DNA of 64,000 bases, from the NCBI RefSeq assembly GCF_963674565.1, contig NZ_OY771430.1:5828001-5892000 (forward strand). The letters are read 5' to 3'. A program made the translations under genes and the position numbers. The notes beneath the pieces are model-generated. The model searched no databases and was not told where the DNA came from. It saw nothing but the letters and a program-made list of their open reading frames with translations. Positions 28,006-37,626 of this stretch are shown here, in pieces; position 1 is the first letter of the stretch, and the number at the start of each line of letters is the position of its first letter. This DNA comes from an uncultured Carboxylicivirga sp. Lineage in GTDB: Bacteria; Bacteroidota; Bacteroidia; Bacteroidales; Marinilabiliaceae.

Positions 28006-29934
28006 ATGAGACTTTTAAATACCTTGATTATTTTTTTACTTCTGGGTGTTGTTAATACTTCTGCCAGTGCATTTGTTATTAATTCTTCCGACAAAAAACT
28101 TCAAGTTCAATTAATAAATGACCGAAAAAGTGACTGTTGTAAATGGTATTTAAAAGTTGGATATCTTGTTGGAGAGCATTATAGTGAAATAATTCCCCGC
28201 ATTGATTTGGGTTTGGTGCGAAATGATCAGGTATTTGCAAAAGAATTAAAACTGGTTAAAACGAGTAAGATACATAGCTTGTATGAAGACTATCATTCGA
28301 TGCACGGAAAGCGTTCTAATCGTATAAATGAAGGTAATGAGGTACTTGTGACTTTTGTGACTCCACAAAAATCGAAAATGAATCTGTTTTTAAGAGTTTA
28401 TAATGATGGGGTTGCTTTTCGGTATGAATTTCCGGATAAAGAAGGTAGCTATATTATAAATGATGAATTAACAGCTTATTCTGTTTCAGATAGTACCAAA
28501 AGGTGGTTAGAGAAATTTAATCCGGCAAACGAAGGGCTTTATTCTTGCCAGATGGATGGCAGTATACAACAGGATTGGTGCTATCCGGCACTTTTTCAGT
28601 GTCAGGACAGCGATTGTTGGTTTCTGATTCATGAAGCAGATCTTGATCGAAACTACTGCGGAACCAAATTAACAAATTTTGAAGATGGAAATGTTTATAA
28701 ACTCACTTTTCCTGATGATTGGAATGGCAGAGGTACAGGCCAAATACATCCGTCAATAACGTTACCCTGGAAATCGCCCTGGAGAAGTATTATTGTTGGT
28801 AGTTTGACCGATATTGTTGAATCAACCCTGATTGATGACATATCATCTCCTTCAGTCTTAATGGATACAAGCTGGATTAAACCGGGTTTGTCTTCCTGGA
28901 ATTATTGGTCTGATAATCATGGCACCAAAGACTATCAGGTTATATGTAAATTTGCTGATTTGGCTGCCGATATGGGCTGGCCTTATACATTACTCGATTG
29001 GGAATGGGATACAATGGGTAATGGAGGTGATCTGAATGATGCACTGACTTATATTCACTCTCTTGGTTTGAAACCTCTGATTTGGTATAATTCTGGGGGC
29101 GATCATACATGGGTTGGTGCAACTCCTAAGGATAGGATGCTTACGCATGAGAACCGAATGGCTGAGTTTTGGAAACTGAAAGAGATGGGAATTGCAGGTG
29201 TAAAAGTTGACTTTTTTGAAAGTGAAAAGCAAAATATGATTAACTATTATCTGGATATACTTGAGGATGCAGCCCGTTTTGAAATAATGGTATATTTTCA
29301 TGGATGTCTTGTGCCACGTGGATGGCAGCGGACTTATCCACACCTGATGACCTATGAGGGAGTTCGCGGTGCCGAATGGTATAATAATGGTCCGGAGTTT
29401 ACTACAACAGCACCTGAACACAATATTACTTTGCCATTTACGCGAAATGTTGTCGGTTCAATGGATTATACTCCGGTAACTTTCACCAATTCACAATATC
29501 CTCATATCACTTCTTATGGACATGAATTAGCTTTAAGTGTGATATTTGAATCCGGTATTCAGCACATGGCTGATCGTCCTGAAGGGTATTACCGATTACC
29601 CTATGCTGTTAAAAATTTTCTGAGAACTGTACCTTGTAGTTGGGACGATACTAAATTGCTGGATGGCTATCCGGGACAATTTTCCGTTTTAGCACGCCGC
29701 AAAGGTAATGATTGGTATGTGGGGAGTATTAATTCTGATTCGAAGGAAAAAAATCAAACTGTTCAATTTGATTTCCTAACAATTGGTAAAACATACAAAC
29801 TAACACTAATCTCAGATGGAGAGCACGATCAAGCTTTTTCTATAAAGCATCTGGTAATTGACAGTAATTCGGTTCTTAATGTAAATATGCTTCGAAGGGG
29901 TGGTTTTGCTGCCAGGATTATCCCCTTAAATTAA
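28006..29934 (+). CDS. GH97 retaining-type alpha-glycosidase (alpha-galactosidase or beta-L-arabinopyranosidase)
   Basis: This 642-aa exported protein has the three-part GH97 layout: N-terminal sandwich, barrel and C-terminal sandwich. Asp402 in GVKVDFFESE occupies the nucleophile position of the retaining subgroup, and Glu451 in LMTYEGVRGAEW is the likely acid/base. Inverting GH97 enzymes such as SusB lack the Asp and use Glu bases, so starch activity is unlikely. Retaining members remove alpha-galactose, or the stereochemically similar beta-L-arabinopyranose. On xylan either could be a side-chain cap. The start gives a normal signal peptide, cleaved near ASA. Confidence 0.9.
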   Translation: MRLLNTLIIFLLLGVVNTSASAFVINSSDKKLQVQLINDRKSDCCKWYLKVGYLVGEHYSEIIPRIDLGLVRNDQVFAKELKLVKTSKIHSLYEDYHSMHGKRSNRINEGNEVLVTFVTPQKSKMNLFLRVYNDGVAFRYEFPDKEGSYIINDELTAYSVSDSTKRWLEKFNPANEGLYSCQMDGSIQQDWCYPALFQCQDSDCWFLIHEADLDRNYCGTKLTNFEDGNVYKLTFPDDWNGRGTGQIHPSITLPWKSPWRSIIVGSLTDIVESTLIDDISSPSVLMDTSWIKPGLSSWNYWSDNHGTKDYQVICKFADLAADMGWPYTLLDWEWDTMGNGGDLNDALTYIHSLGLKPLIWYNSGGDHTWVGATPKDRMLTHENRMAEFWKLKEMGIAGVKVDFFESEKQNMINYYLDILEDAARFEIMVYFHGCLVPRGWQRTYPHLMTYEGVRGAEWYNNGPEFTTTAPEHNITLPFTRNVVGSMDYTPVTFTNSQYPHITSYGHELALSVIFESGIQHMADRPEGYYRLPYAVKNFLRTVPCSWDDTKLLDGYPGQFSVLARRKGNDWYVGSINSDSKEKNQTVQFDFLTIGKTYKLTLISDGEHDQAFSIKHLVIDSNSVLNVNMLRRGGFAARIIPLN

Positions 29935-30084
29935 TAAATAAAGCTATGAAGTACCTCAAGTCATATTTTTAATTGTAGTTTTTATCAAGTAACGATTGAT
30001 TGAACGTGTAATTCAGAGCGACAGTTTTAACTGGGTGCTCTGAAATATTTGATTGGAATTCAATGGCTTCAAAAAATATAATGT

Positions 30085-32517
30085 ATGAAAAGGATCTTGC
30101 TCAATATCTTAGTCACTATACTATTGATTGGTTGCAATAGTTCAAACATTGATAACGATTTAAAACTATGGTACGATAAGCCCGCTATTCACTTCGAAGA
30201 GGCTTTAGTTATAGGTAATGGCAAAACAGGTGCAACAGTATTTGGTGGGGTTCATACTGATAAGATTCATCTTAACGATGCTACTTTGTGGAGTGGGGAG
30301 CCTGTGGATAGATATATGAACCCTGAAACTTATAAAAACATTCCTGCTGTCAGAGAAGCCTTGGAAAATGAAGATTATAAGTTAGCAGAGCAGCTTAATA
30401 AAAAAATACAGGGTAAGTTCTCACAATCATACGCACCCCTTGGTACAATGTATCTCGAATTTAATAAGCCAAAAGATATTGTAGACTATTATCGGGAACT
30501 TGATATTAGCAATGCTGTTGCTAAAGTAAAATATAAGTGCGACGGGGTGACTTATTATCGCGAATATCTGGTATCTAATCCCGATAAGTTAATGGTGATC
30601 AAACTATCAGCTGATAAGAAAAATGCACTAAATTTCAATCTGAAATTTGATAGCCAGTTAAAATATAAGACTGTAGCCAACCAAAACGGATTAGAAATAT
30701 CAGGATATGCTCCGTATCATACTGTACCAAGTTATTGGGGCAGCGATAATCCGGTTCGTTTTGACGAAAAACGTGGTACAAGATTTTCTGCTCATTTCAA
30801 CGTTTTGAATGAAGGTGGTGAGGTTATTGTAAGTGATAGTGGTATTCAGGTTAATGAGGCCAATGAGGTTATCTTGCACATTTGTACTGCTACAAGCTTT
30901 AATGGTTTTGATAAGAATCCTGCCAGCCAGGGATTAGATAACCAGTCTATTGCAAAGCAATTGCTTAGGCAGTCTGCAATAAGAAAGTATGAAACCATTA
31001 AGACAGATCATATAAAGGATTATCAGTCGTTTTTTAACAGAGTTAAACTTCAACTTGGTGATTTTAATAGTCCTGATTTGCCCACAGATCAGCGCTTAAT
31101 CAAATATACTGAGGGAGCTGAAGATAAAGGTTTGGAAATATTGTATTTTCAGTATGGACGGTACTTGCTTATTTCCAGCTCTCGTACTGATCAGGTTCCT
31201 GCTAACCTGCAAGGTATCTGGAATCCGTATATTCGTCCGCCTTGGAGTAGCAATTATACCATGAATATTAATGTAGAAGAAAATTACTGGTTAGCTGAGT
31301 CCGCAAATCTTTCAGAAATGCATCAGCCATTTTTAAATTTTATTGGTAATCTGGCTGAAACAGGTAAAGTTACCGCTAAAACATTTTATGGGGTTGATAA
31401 GGGCTGGGCAGCCTGCCATAACTCCGATATTTGGGCAATGAGTAATCCGGTTGGAGATTTTGGTTACGGAGATCCAATGTGGGCATGCTGGAATATGAGT
31501 GGAACGTGGGTTGTTACTCATCTTTGGGATCACTATTTGTATTCTGGCGATAAAGAATTTCTAAGTAGTTATGCTTATCCTCTAATGAAGGGAGCAGCTG
31601 AATTTTGTCTTAATTGGTTAGTAGAGGATAAAAATGGAAATCTTATCACTTCACCATCAACATCACCCGAGAATACCTATATTACCTCAGATGGTTTAAA
31701 AGGTGCGACACTTTACGGGGCAACTTGTGATTTGGCTATGATACGCGAATGTTTTGGACAAACAATCAAGGCTTCTCAAATACTTAATATTGATGCTTCC
31801 TTGAGGGATAGTATGAGTAGTGCCCTGAGCAAATTATACCCTTATCAGATTGGAAAAAAGGGCAATCTTCAGGAGTGGTATCACGATTGGGAAGATGCTG
31901 AACCTCAACATCGTCACCAGACACACTTATTTGGATTGCATCCCGGAAATCATATTACTCCGTTAACTGAACCTAATTTAGCTGAAGCTTGCCGAACATC
32001 ACTTGAAATAAAAGGTGACGAAACTACCGGATGGTCAAAAGGTTGGCGTATTAACCTTTGGGCCAGACTTTGGGATGGGAACAGAGCTTATAAACTATAC
32101 CGTGAATTATTGACATATGTATCCCCTAATGGTGTCGAAAACGTAAATTATGGCGGGGGAGGTGGAACTTACCCCAATTTATTGGATGCTCACCCTCCTT
32201 TTCAAATAGATGGAAATTTTGGTGGTGCTGCAGGGGTGATTGAAATGTTAATGCAATCAAATGAAGAACGGATCATTTTATTGCCAGCTATACCGGATGT
32301 ATGGTCTGAAGGAACAGTTACAGGGCTTTGTGCCCGAGGAGGCTTCGAAATTTCAATGAAGTGGAAAGAAGGTAAATTGTCAGAAGTGGAAGTTTTATCT
32401 AAAATAGGTAATAGATGTTCCTTAAAATATGATGGAAAAACAATAGGGTTTGATACCAAAGTTGATGGTAAGTATTGTTTTGTATACACTAGAGGAGAAT
32501 TAAAAAATAGAATTTAA
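30085..32517 (+). CDS. GH95 alpha-L-fucosidase / alpha-L-galactosidase, lipoprotein
   Basis: This 810-aa lipoprotein (Cys17) opens with the GH95 domain typified by LWYDKPAIHFEEALVIGNGK. The (alpha/alpha)6 catalytic part has Asn394 and Asn396 in MNINVEENYW, the acid Glu529 in STSPEN and Asp709 in FQIDGNFGG, the residues that correspond to the catalytic set of bifidobacterial AfcA. The family is inverting. In a xylan context alpha-L-galactosidase is a realistic alternative to fucosidase, since a Bacteroides ovatus xylan-locus GH95 has that activity (from memory). It lies 150 bases after GH97 and 30 before GH31. Confidence 0.93.
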   Translation: MKRILLNILVTILLIGCNSSNIDNDLKLWYDKPAIHFEEALVIGNGKTGATVFGGVHTDKIHLNDATLWSGEPVDRYMNPETYKNIPAVREALENEDYKLAEQLNKKIQGKFSQSYAPLGTMYLEFNKPKDIVDYYRELDISNAVAKVKYKCDGVTYYREYLVSNPDKLMVIKLSADKKNALNFNLKFDSQLKYKTVANQNGLEISGYAPYHTVPSYWGSDNPVRFDEKRGTRFSAHFNVLNEGGEVIVSDSGIQVNEANEVILHICTATSFNGFDKNPASQGLDNQSIAKQLLRQSAIRKYETIKTDHIKDYQSFFNRVKLQLGDFNSPDLPTDQRLIKYTEGAEDKGLEILYFQYGRYLLISSSRTDQVPANLQGIWNPYIRPPWSSNYTMNINVEENYWLAESANLSEMHQPFLNFIGNLAETGKVTAKTFYGVDKGWAACHNSDIWAMSNPVGDFGYGDPMWACWNMSGTWVVTHLWDHYLYSGDKEFLSSYAYPLMKGAAEFCLNWLVEDKNGNLITSPSTSPENTYITSDGLKGATLYGATCDLAMIRECFGQTIKASQILNIDASLRDSMSSALSKLYPYQIGKKGNLQEWYHDWEDAEPQHRHQTHLFGLHPGNHITPLTEPNLAEACRTSLEIKGDETTGWSKGWRINLWARLWDGNRAYKLYRELLTYVSPNGVENVNYGGGGGTYPNLLDAHPPFQIDGNFGGAAGVIEMLMQSNEERIILLPAIPDVWSEGTVTGLCARGGFEISMKWKEGKLSEVEVLSKIGNRCSLKYDGKTIGFDTKVDGKYCFVYTRGELKNRI

Positions 32518-32547
32518 CTTTACAATAAAAATACTAATTCATACAAT

Positions 32548-35010
32548 ATGAAAGTAATTAACTCAATGCTGATTCTGGTTCTTCTGATTGGTATAGGTTG
32601 TACTTCACAATCGTATATCAAGACAGAAACTGGTATAAAGACAACTATTGATTCGATAGTAGTTGAAGTAAACTTTTATACAGCTGACATTGTTCGGGTC
32701 ACCAAATCTCTGTCAGGGGAATCTTTTGAAAAGAAAAGTCTTTCAGTAGTTAAAGAACCAGAAAATGTGACTTTTAAGGTAAAAGAATCAGGTATACATA
32801 TTTTGTTGGAAAGCGAACGATTAATGGTACAGATCGATACCCAAACAGGGGGCATATCCTATCTGGGATCAAATGGTGATACTCTTTTTCTGGAAAAAGC
32901 TGCAAGTGCAACTTTCACGCCATTTAACGATGCTGGCAATGAAACATATTCCGTTAAGCAAACGTTTATCCTCGCCCCAGACGAGGCAATCTACGGGCTT
33001 GGAATCCTTCAAAATGGGATAATGTCTCAACGCAACCAACAAGTACACATGGTTCAGAATAACACCTGGGATTTTTCTACATTTTTTCAATCGGTAAAAG
33101 GGTACGGTCTATTTTGGGATAACTATTCACCAACTGATTTTACGGACGATGAATCGGGTACCGAATTCGCTTCAGAAGTTGGCGATTGTATTGATTATTA
33201 TTTTATGTATGGCGGAAATGCTGATGGAGTGGTTGCTGAAATGCGCAACCTGACCGGAAAAGTACCTATGTTTCCTCTTTGGACTTATGGTTTTTGGCAA
33301 AGTCGCGAGCGTTATAAAACTCAGGAAGAAACTGTTGGAGTAGTTAAAAAATACCGTGAGTTAGGTGTTCCGTTAGACGGTATTATTCAGGACTGGCAGT
33401 ATTGGGGTGATAATTACCACTGGAATGGCATGTCTTTTAAAAATCAGGGGTTTCCAGATCCCCAAAAATTTGTCGATGATGTTCATAATTTGAATGCACA
33501 CATGATTATTTCAATCTGGTCATCTTTTGGTCCCAAAACTCCACAATATAAAATTTTGAAAGATAAGGACATGTTAATGGATTTTCAAACATGGCCACAA
33601 TCAGGGAAAGAAGGTTGGCCTCCGGATATGAATTATCCATCTGGAGTGCAGGTCTACGATCCTTATAATCCCGAGGCCCGAGATATTTATTGGAAATATT
33701 TGAGTGAAGGGCTTTTCTCGTTGGGAATTGATGGTTGGTGGATGGATTCGACAGAACCAGACCACATGGATATTAAACCGGAAGATTTCGATAATAAAAC
33801 CTATTTGGGCTCTTTCCGCAAAGTTCGGAATGCATTCCCACTTGCAACTGTTGGAGGTGTTTACGATCATCAGCGCAAAGCCTCTTCTGATAAAAGGGTA
33901 TTTATTTTAACACGTTCTGGTTTTGCAGGTCAACAACGCTATGGTTGTAATGTTTGGTCTGGAGACCTGGGCTCCTCATGGGATGCCTTGCGGAATCAAG
34001 TTCCGGCCGGACTGAATTTTACCCTGACCGGAAATCCGAATTTCAATACCGATATCGGTGGTTTTTTTGCAGGTGCTTACAATAAATCGTGGAATGACGG
34101 AACAGCTTCGAAAAATCCACTATTCCAGGAGTTGTATGTACGCTGGATGCAATATGGGATATTTACCCCAATGATGCGTTCGCACGGAACCGAAATGAAA
34201 CGGGAGATCTACTATTTTGGTAAACAAGGCGAGCCAATATACGATGCCATTGCAAGTGCCATCAACCTGCGTTATTTATTGCTGCCATATATTTATACTA
34301 CTTCGTGGAATGTTACCAATGCCAATAACAGTTTTATGCGTGCTTTAGTAATGGATTTTCCGTCAGATAAGAAAATATGGGACATGAACAACGAGTATAT
34401 GTTTGGCCAGTCGCTTCTTGTAGCACCGGTGCTGTCAGCCCATTATACTCCTGAGAAAATGGTGAAGGTTGATGAAGCAACAGGTTGGAACAAAGGAGGT
34501 GCAAGAACTAAAGAGGGTTATCCGGTAGTTGATTTTACAAAAACGAAATCCTCCACTGTTTATCTACCGAAAGGAACAACCTGGTATGATTTCTGGACAA
34601 ATGAAAAGTTTGATGGAGGTCAGGAAATTTCAAAAGAAACCACCATAAATACAATACCGTTGTATGTAAAAGCCGGAAGTATTCTCCCTATTGGTCCGAA
34701 AGTTCAATACGCAACCGAGACGAATTGGGATAATTTAGAAATCCGCATTTACGCAGATGCCGATGGTGAATTTACTTTTTATGAAGACGAAAACGATAAT
34801 TATAACTACGAAAAAGGTGTATATTCAACTATTCCTTTTGAGTGGAATGATGCCGAGAAAACACTAACCATTGGTGAACGTAAGGGTGAATTCCCAGGTA
34901 TGCTCACTGAAAGAACATTCAACATTGTATTTGCATCTAAAGACAAAAATGTTGGCACATTGAATAAAGTAGTACATTATTCAGGTAAAGAAGTTGTCGT
35001 CAAATTGTAA
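32548..35010 (+). CDS. GH31 alpha-xylosidase-like enzyme, lipoprotein
   Basis: This 820-aa lipoprotein (Cys18) has an N-terminal sandwich, the GH31 barrel with PMFPLWTYGFWQSRERY, nucleophile Asp400 in GWWMDSTEPD, acid/base Asp473 in WSGDLGSSW and MRSHGTE, then a DUF5110-type C-terminal sandwich. No PA14 domain is present. The IIQDWQYWGDNYHWN stretch is typical of the alpha-xylosidase/alpha-galactosidase side of GH31 rather than starch-type alpha-glucosidases. In this block a role on alpha-linked xylose or galactose caps is inferred. A hairpin follows 37 bases after the stop. Confidence 0.92.
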   Translation: MKVINSMLILVLLIGIGCTSQSYIKTETGIKTTIDSIVVEVNFYTADIVRVTKSLSGESFEKKSLSVVKEPENVTFKVKESGIHILLESERLMVQIDTQTGGISYLGSNGDTLFLEKAASATFTPFNDAGNETYSVKQTFILAPDEAIYGLGILQNGIMSQRNQQVHMVQNNTWDFSTFFQSVKGYGLFWDNYSPTDFTDDESGTEFASEVGDCIDYYFMYGGNADGVVAEMRNLTGKVPMFPLWTYGFWQSRERYKTQEETVGVVKKYRELGVPLDGIIQDWQYWGDNYHWNGMSFKNQGFPDPQKFVDDVHNLNAHMIISIWSSFGPKTPQYKILKDKDMLMDFQTWPQSGKEGWPPDMNYPSGVQVYDPYNPEARDIYWKYLSEGLFSLGIDGWWMDSTEPDHMDIKPEDFDNKTYLGSFRKVRNAFPLATVGGVYDHQRKASSDKRVFILTRSGFAGQQRYGCNVWSGDLGSSWDALRNQVPAGLNFTLTGNPNFNTDIGGFFAGAYNKSWNDGTASKNPLFQELYVRWMQYGIFTPMMRSHGTEMKREIYYFGKQGEPIYDAIASAINLRYLLLPYIYTTSWNVTNANNSFMRALVMDFPSDKKIWDMNNEYMFGQSLLVAPVLSAHYTPEKMVKVDEATGWNKGGARTKEGYPVVDFTKTKSSTVYLPKGTTWYDFWTNEKFDGGQEISKETTINTIPLYVKAGSILPIGPKVQYATETNWDNLEIRIYADADGEFTFYEDENDNYNYEKGVYSTIPFEWNDAEKTLTIGERKGEFPGMLTERTFNIVFASKDKNVGTLNKVVHYSGKEVVVKL

Positions 35011-35046
35011 TAAGATAAAACTAAAAAATAATAATTTTATGCAGTA

Positions 35047-35083
35047 TTTCAATCAGCCTGAACATGTTTCAGGTTGATTGAAA
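35047..35083 (+). terminator. Hairpin after the GH43-GH31 block
   Basis: A 16-bp stem (35047-35062 with 35068-35083, one G-T pair, arms TTTCAATCAGCCTGAA and TTCAGGTTGATTGAAA) has a 5-base loop. It lacks an immediate T run, but a short TTTT follows 8 bases later. It probably ends the block's transcript. Confidence 0.7.
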
Positions 35084-35147
35084 TTGCATTGTTTTAGGTA
35101 TTTGCGAAGGCTAATGTCTTTCTTTTTAATACATTCAGATTAATAAT

Positions 35148-35711
35148 ATGAACTCGACCTCTAAACTAAATAGTATAGTAGTAGCTGTAATTCTGCTATT
35201 CTTATTCATTTCCAGGAATACTTTTGCCCAAAGTCCTGAAACGGAAAAAGGAGATAGCATTTATCTCGATTTTAAAATGGAGCTGATGTGGAAGGCTAAG
35301 GTCAAGATCGGAAAAACGATTAATGTTGGAGAGAGTAAACGAGGTTCAAGGCATATGATTCCCATTATCGGTGGTACATTTAGAGGGCCAAATATTAACG
35401 GCGAAGTTTTACCTTATGGTGAAGACTGGCAGCTAGTACGTCCTGATGGTGATACAGAACTTAATGCGCGATATTTGCTTCAAACTGAAGATGGTATAAT
35501 CATTCGCATTGCAAACAAAGCCTTAATGCATAAGCCAGCCAAAGATGATGAAGGTGGTTTTTATGTGAAATCTGTGGTTGACATTGAAGCTCCTTCTGAA
35601 AGTATTTACGACAATTTAAACCATGCTGTCTTTATAGGAACGCTCGAAATCCCGCAAATAGAGCCAAACGAAGAGCCATATGTTGTAATTGGCGTTTATA
35701 AAGTACTATAG
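35148..35711 (+). CDS. Secreted DUF3237 (UPF0311) family protein
   Basis: This 187-aa protein has a signal peptide (hydrophobic stretch, cleavage near NTFAQ). The rest matches DUF3237: GSRHMIPIIGGTFRGPNINGEVLPYGEDW, then DGDTELNARYLLQTEDG and a C-terminal FIGTLEI strand. The family forms a small beta-barrel of unknown biochemical function and most members are cytosolic, so an exported copy is less usual. It sits alone between the GH31 and GH29 genes. A sugar- or lactone-related role is only a guess from context. Confidence 0.85.
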   Translation: MNSTSKLNSIVVAVILLFLFISRNTFAQSPETEKGDSIYLDFKMELMWKAKVKIGKTINVGESKRGSRHMIPIIGGTFRGPNINGEVLPYGEDWQLVRPDGDTELNARYLLQTEDGIIIRIANKALMHKPAKDDEGGFYVKSVVDIEAPSESIYDNLNHAVFIGTLEIPQIEPNEEPYVVIGVYKVL

Positions 35712-35724
35712 TTTAAGGTCAAAT

Positions 35725-35761
35725 TTGATATTAATTATCAATGTTAGTTTAATATTAAACT
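35725..35761. repeat. Two adjacent AT-rich inverted repeats after the DUF3237 gene
   Basis: TTGATA-TTAAT-TATCAA (35725-35741) is followed at once by the 16-bp palindrome AGTTTAATATTAAACT (35746-35761) and a T-rich run. They lie 13 bases after the DUF3237 stop and could form a weak terminator or an operator for the GH29 gene. The rest of the 277-base gap shows nothing else. Confidence 0.4.
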
Positions 35762-35988
35762 TTTAATTTCTTCTTTTTATTGAAGAGCTTTAGATTAGAA
35801 TATGTCTTTTGGGGATTGTTGAAATTTTTTACAAAATATATCAACTAAATAGTAAATATCAATTATTTTACCTTCCATTAGAACTGAGTGTATATATTTA
35901 AATATCAAATGTATAATGCAATAAAATACTCATTTCTTTTTTGTTAGTTATCAGGTTCTTTTATTGAACTAAAGTTAAAGTCATAAAT

Positions 35989-37626
35989 ATGAAAAATATA
36001 GGGTTAATAATTATAGCTGTTCTACTTAATTTGAATCTATTGGCACAGTCGGATAATCAGGTGCTTGTAAATACAGGTAATGAGCCGATTAAGACTGGTA
36101 AATTTGAGCCAACTTGGGAATCGTTACAGCAATACGAGGTGCCTGAATGGTTTCGAAATGCCAAATTTGGTATATGGGCACATTGGGGACCACAATGTCA
36201 ACCGGAGCAAGGCGACTGGTATGCCCGATTTATGTATGATGAAGGTAGTAGGCAGTATAATTGGCATTTAGAGAACTATGGGCATCCCTCAAAAGCTGGA
36301 TTTAAAGAGGTTATTCACGACTGGAAAGCCGAAAATTGGGACCCTGAAAAATTAGTGGCTCTTTACAAACGCGCAGGTGCTCAATATTTCTTTGCAATGG
36401 CTAATCACCACGATAACCTGGATATGTGGAATAGTAAATATCAGGAATGGAATACAACGCGTGTTGGTCCCAAACAGGATATTATTAGTGAATGGGCCAA
36501 AGCAGCTAAAAAATATGATCTTCCTCTGGGATTAAGTGTTCATGCTGCACATGCCTGGACGTGGATGGAAACATCTCAGCGTTCGGATAAAAAAGGAAAG
36601 TGGGAAGGCATATCTTATGATGGTAAGCTTACAAAAGAAGATGGGAAAGGAACCTGGTGGGAAGGATTGGATCCTCAGGAATTGTATTCTCAAAATCATC
36701 CCTTAAGTAAAGGTAGTGAAAACGTAGGTCGTATTCACAGTCAATGGGCATGGGGAAATGAGGCTTCTATTCCTTCTCAGGATTACTGTGATAAATTTTA
36801 CAACCGTACTATGGACCTGATTAATCAGTATAACCCTGATTTGTTATACTTCGATGATACAGCACTTCCTCTTTATCCGATCAGTGATGCAGGACTTCAA
36901 ATTGCGGCCCACTATTACAATCACAATATGGCTACTCACGATGGGAATCTTGAAGCCGTTTTGTTTGGAAAAGTACTGACCGATGACCAGAAAAAATGTA
37001 TGATATGGGATGTGGAAAGGGGAGCACCCGATAAGATACAGGCTGATGCCTGGCAAACATGTACCTGTATTGGTGATTGGCATTATAACAGGTCAACATA
37101 CGATCATAACTGGTACAAATCAGCAAAAACAGTTATTCACATGTTAGTTGATATTGTCAGTAAAAACGGAAATTTGCTTTTAAATATTCCTGTTCGTGGC
37201 GATGGTACCATTGACGAAAAAGAAGTTGAAATACTTGAAGGTATTGCTGACTGGATGGATATCAACAAAGAAAGCATTTACGATACACGTCCATGGAAAA
37301 AATTTGGCGAAGGACCAGTAGCCGATCAGAAAAATCCAATTAATGCCCAGGGATTTAATGAAGGAAAAATTAAATTTTCTGCAAAAGATATAAGGTTTAA
37401 TCAGAAAGGAAAAATTCTGTATGCAACAATTCTTGGAACACCTACTGATGATATAGTCATTACTTCATTAGCCAAGGAAAATTTAAAAAAGAAAATAAAA
37501 AAGATTGAGATGTTGGGCATCGATGAAAAACTCTCATGGAGTCAAGCGAATGATTCTCTCGTTATTCGAAAACCAGAGAATTGTCCCAATAATATTGCTG
37601 TTGTTTTTAAGATAAGTTTCAAATAG
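35989..37626 (+). CDS. GH29 alpha-L-fucosidase-type enzyme
   Basis: This 545-aa exported protein has a signal peptide ending at NLNLLAQ. GH29 features are WFRNAKFGIWAHWGPQ near residue 55, HHDNLDMWNS, and PDLLYFDDTALP, where Asp289 aligns with the family nucleophile. VSKNGNLLLNIPVRGDG closes the barrel, and a C-terminal beta domain follows. The family hydrolyses alpha-L-fucosides, with some members active on L-galactosides. It probably removes a terminal deoxy- or L-hexose from side chains together with the GH95. It is preceded by a 277-base gap and followed by 923 non-coding bases, so it may be monocistronic. Confidence 0.93.
   Translation: MKNIGLIIIAVLLNLNLLAQSDNQVLVNTGNEPIKTGKFEPTWESLQQYEVPEWFRNAKFGIWAHWGPQCQPEQGDWYARFMYDEGSRQYNWHLENYGHPSKAGFKEVIHDWKAENWDPEKLVALYKRAGAQYFFAMANHHDNLDMWNSKYQEWNTTRVGPKQDIISEWAKAAKKYDLPLGLSVHAAHAWTWMETSQRSDKKGKWEGISYDGKLTKEDGKGTWWEGLDPQELYSQNHPLSKGSENVGRIHSQWAWGNEASIPSQDYCDKFYNRTMDLINQYNPDLLYFDDTALPLYPISDAGLQIAAHYYNHNMATHDGNLEAVLFGKVLTDDQKKCMIWDVERGAPDKIQADAWQTCTCIGDWHYNRSTYDHNWYKSAKTVIHMLVDIVSKNGNLLLNIPVRGDGTIDEKEVEILEGIADWMDINKESIYDTRPWKKFGEGPVADQKNPINAQGFNEGKIKFSAKDIRFNQKGKILYATILGTPTDDIVITSLAKENLKKKIKKIEMLGIDEKLSWSQANDSLVIRKPENCPNNIAVVFKISFK

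Noticed and set aside
28990..29421. 143-codon minus-strand frame inside GH97
   Set aside because: Overlaps the catalytic region of GH97; composition is not protein-like.
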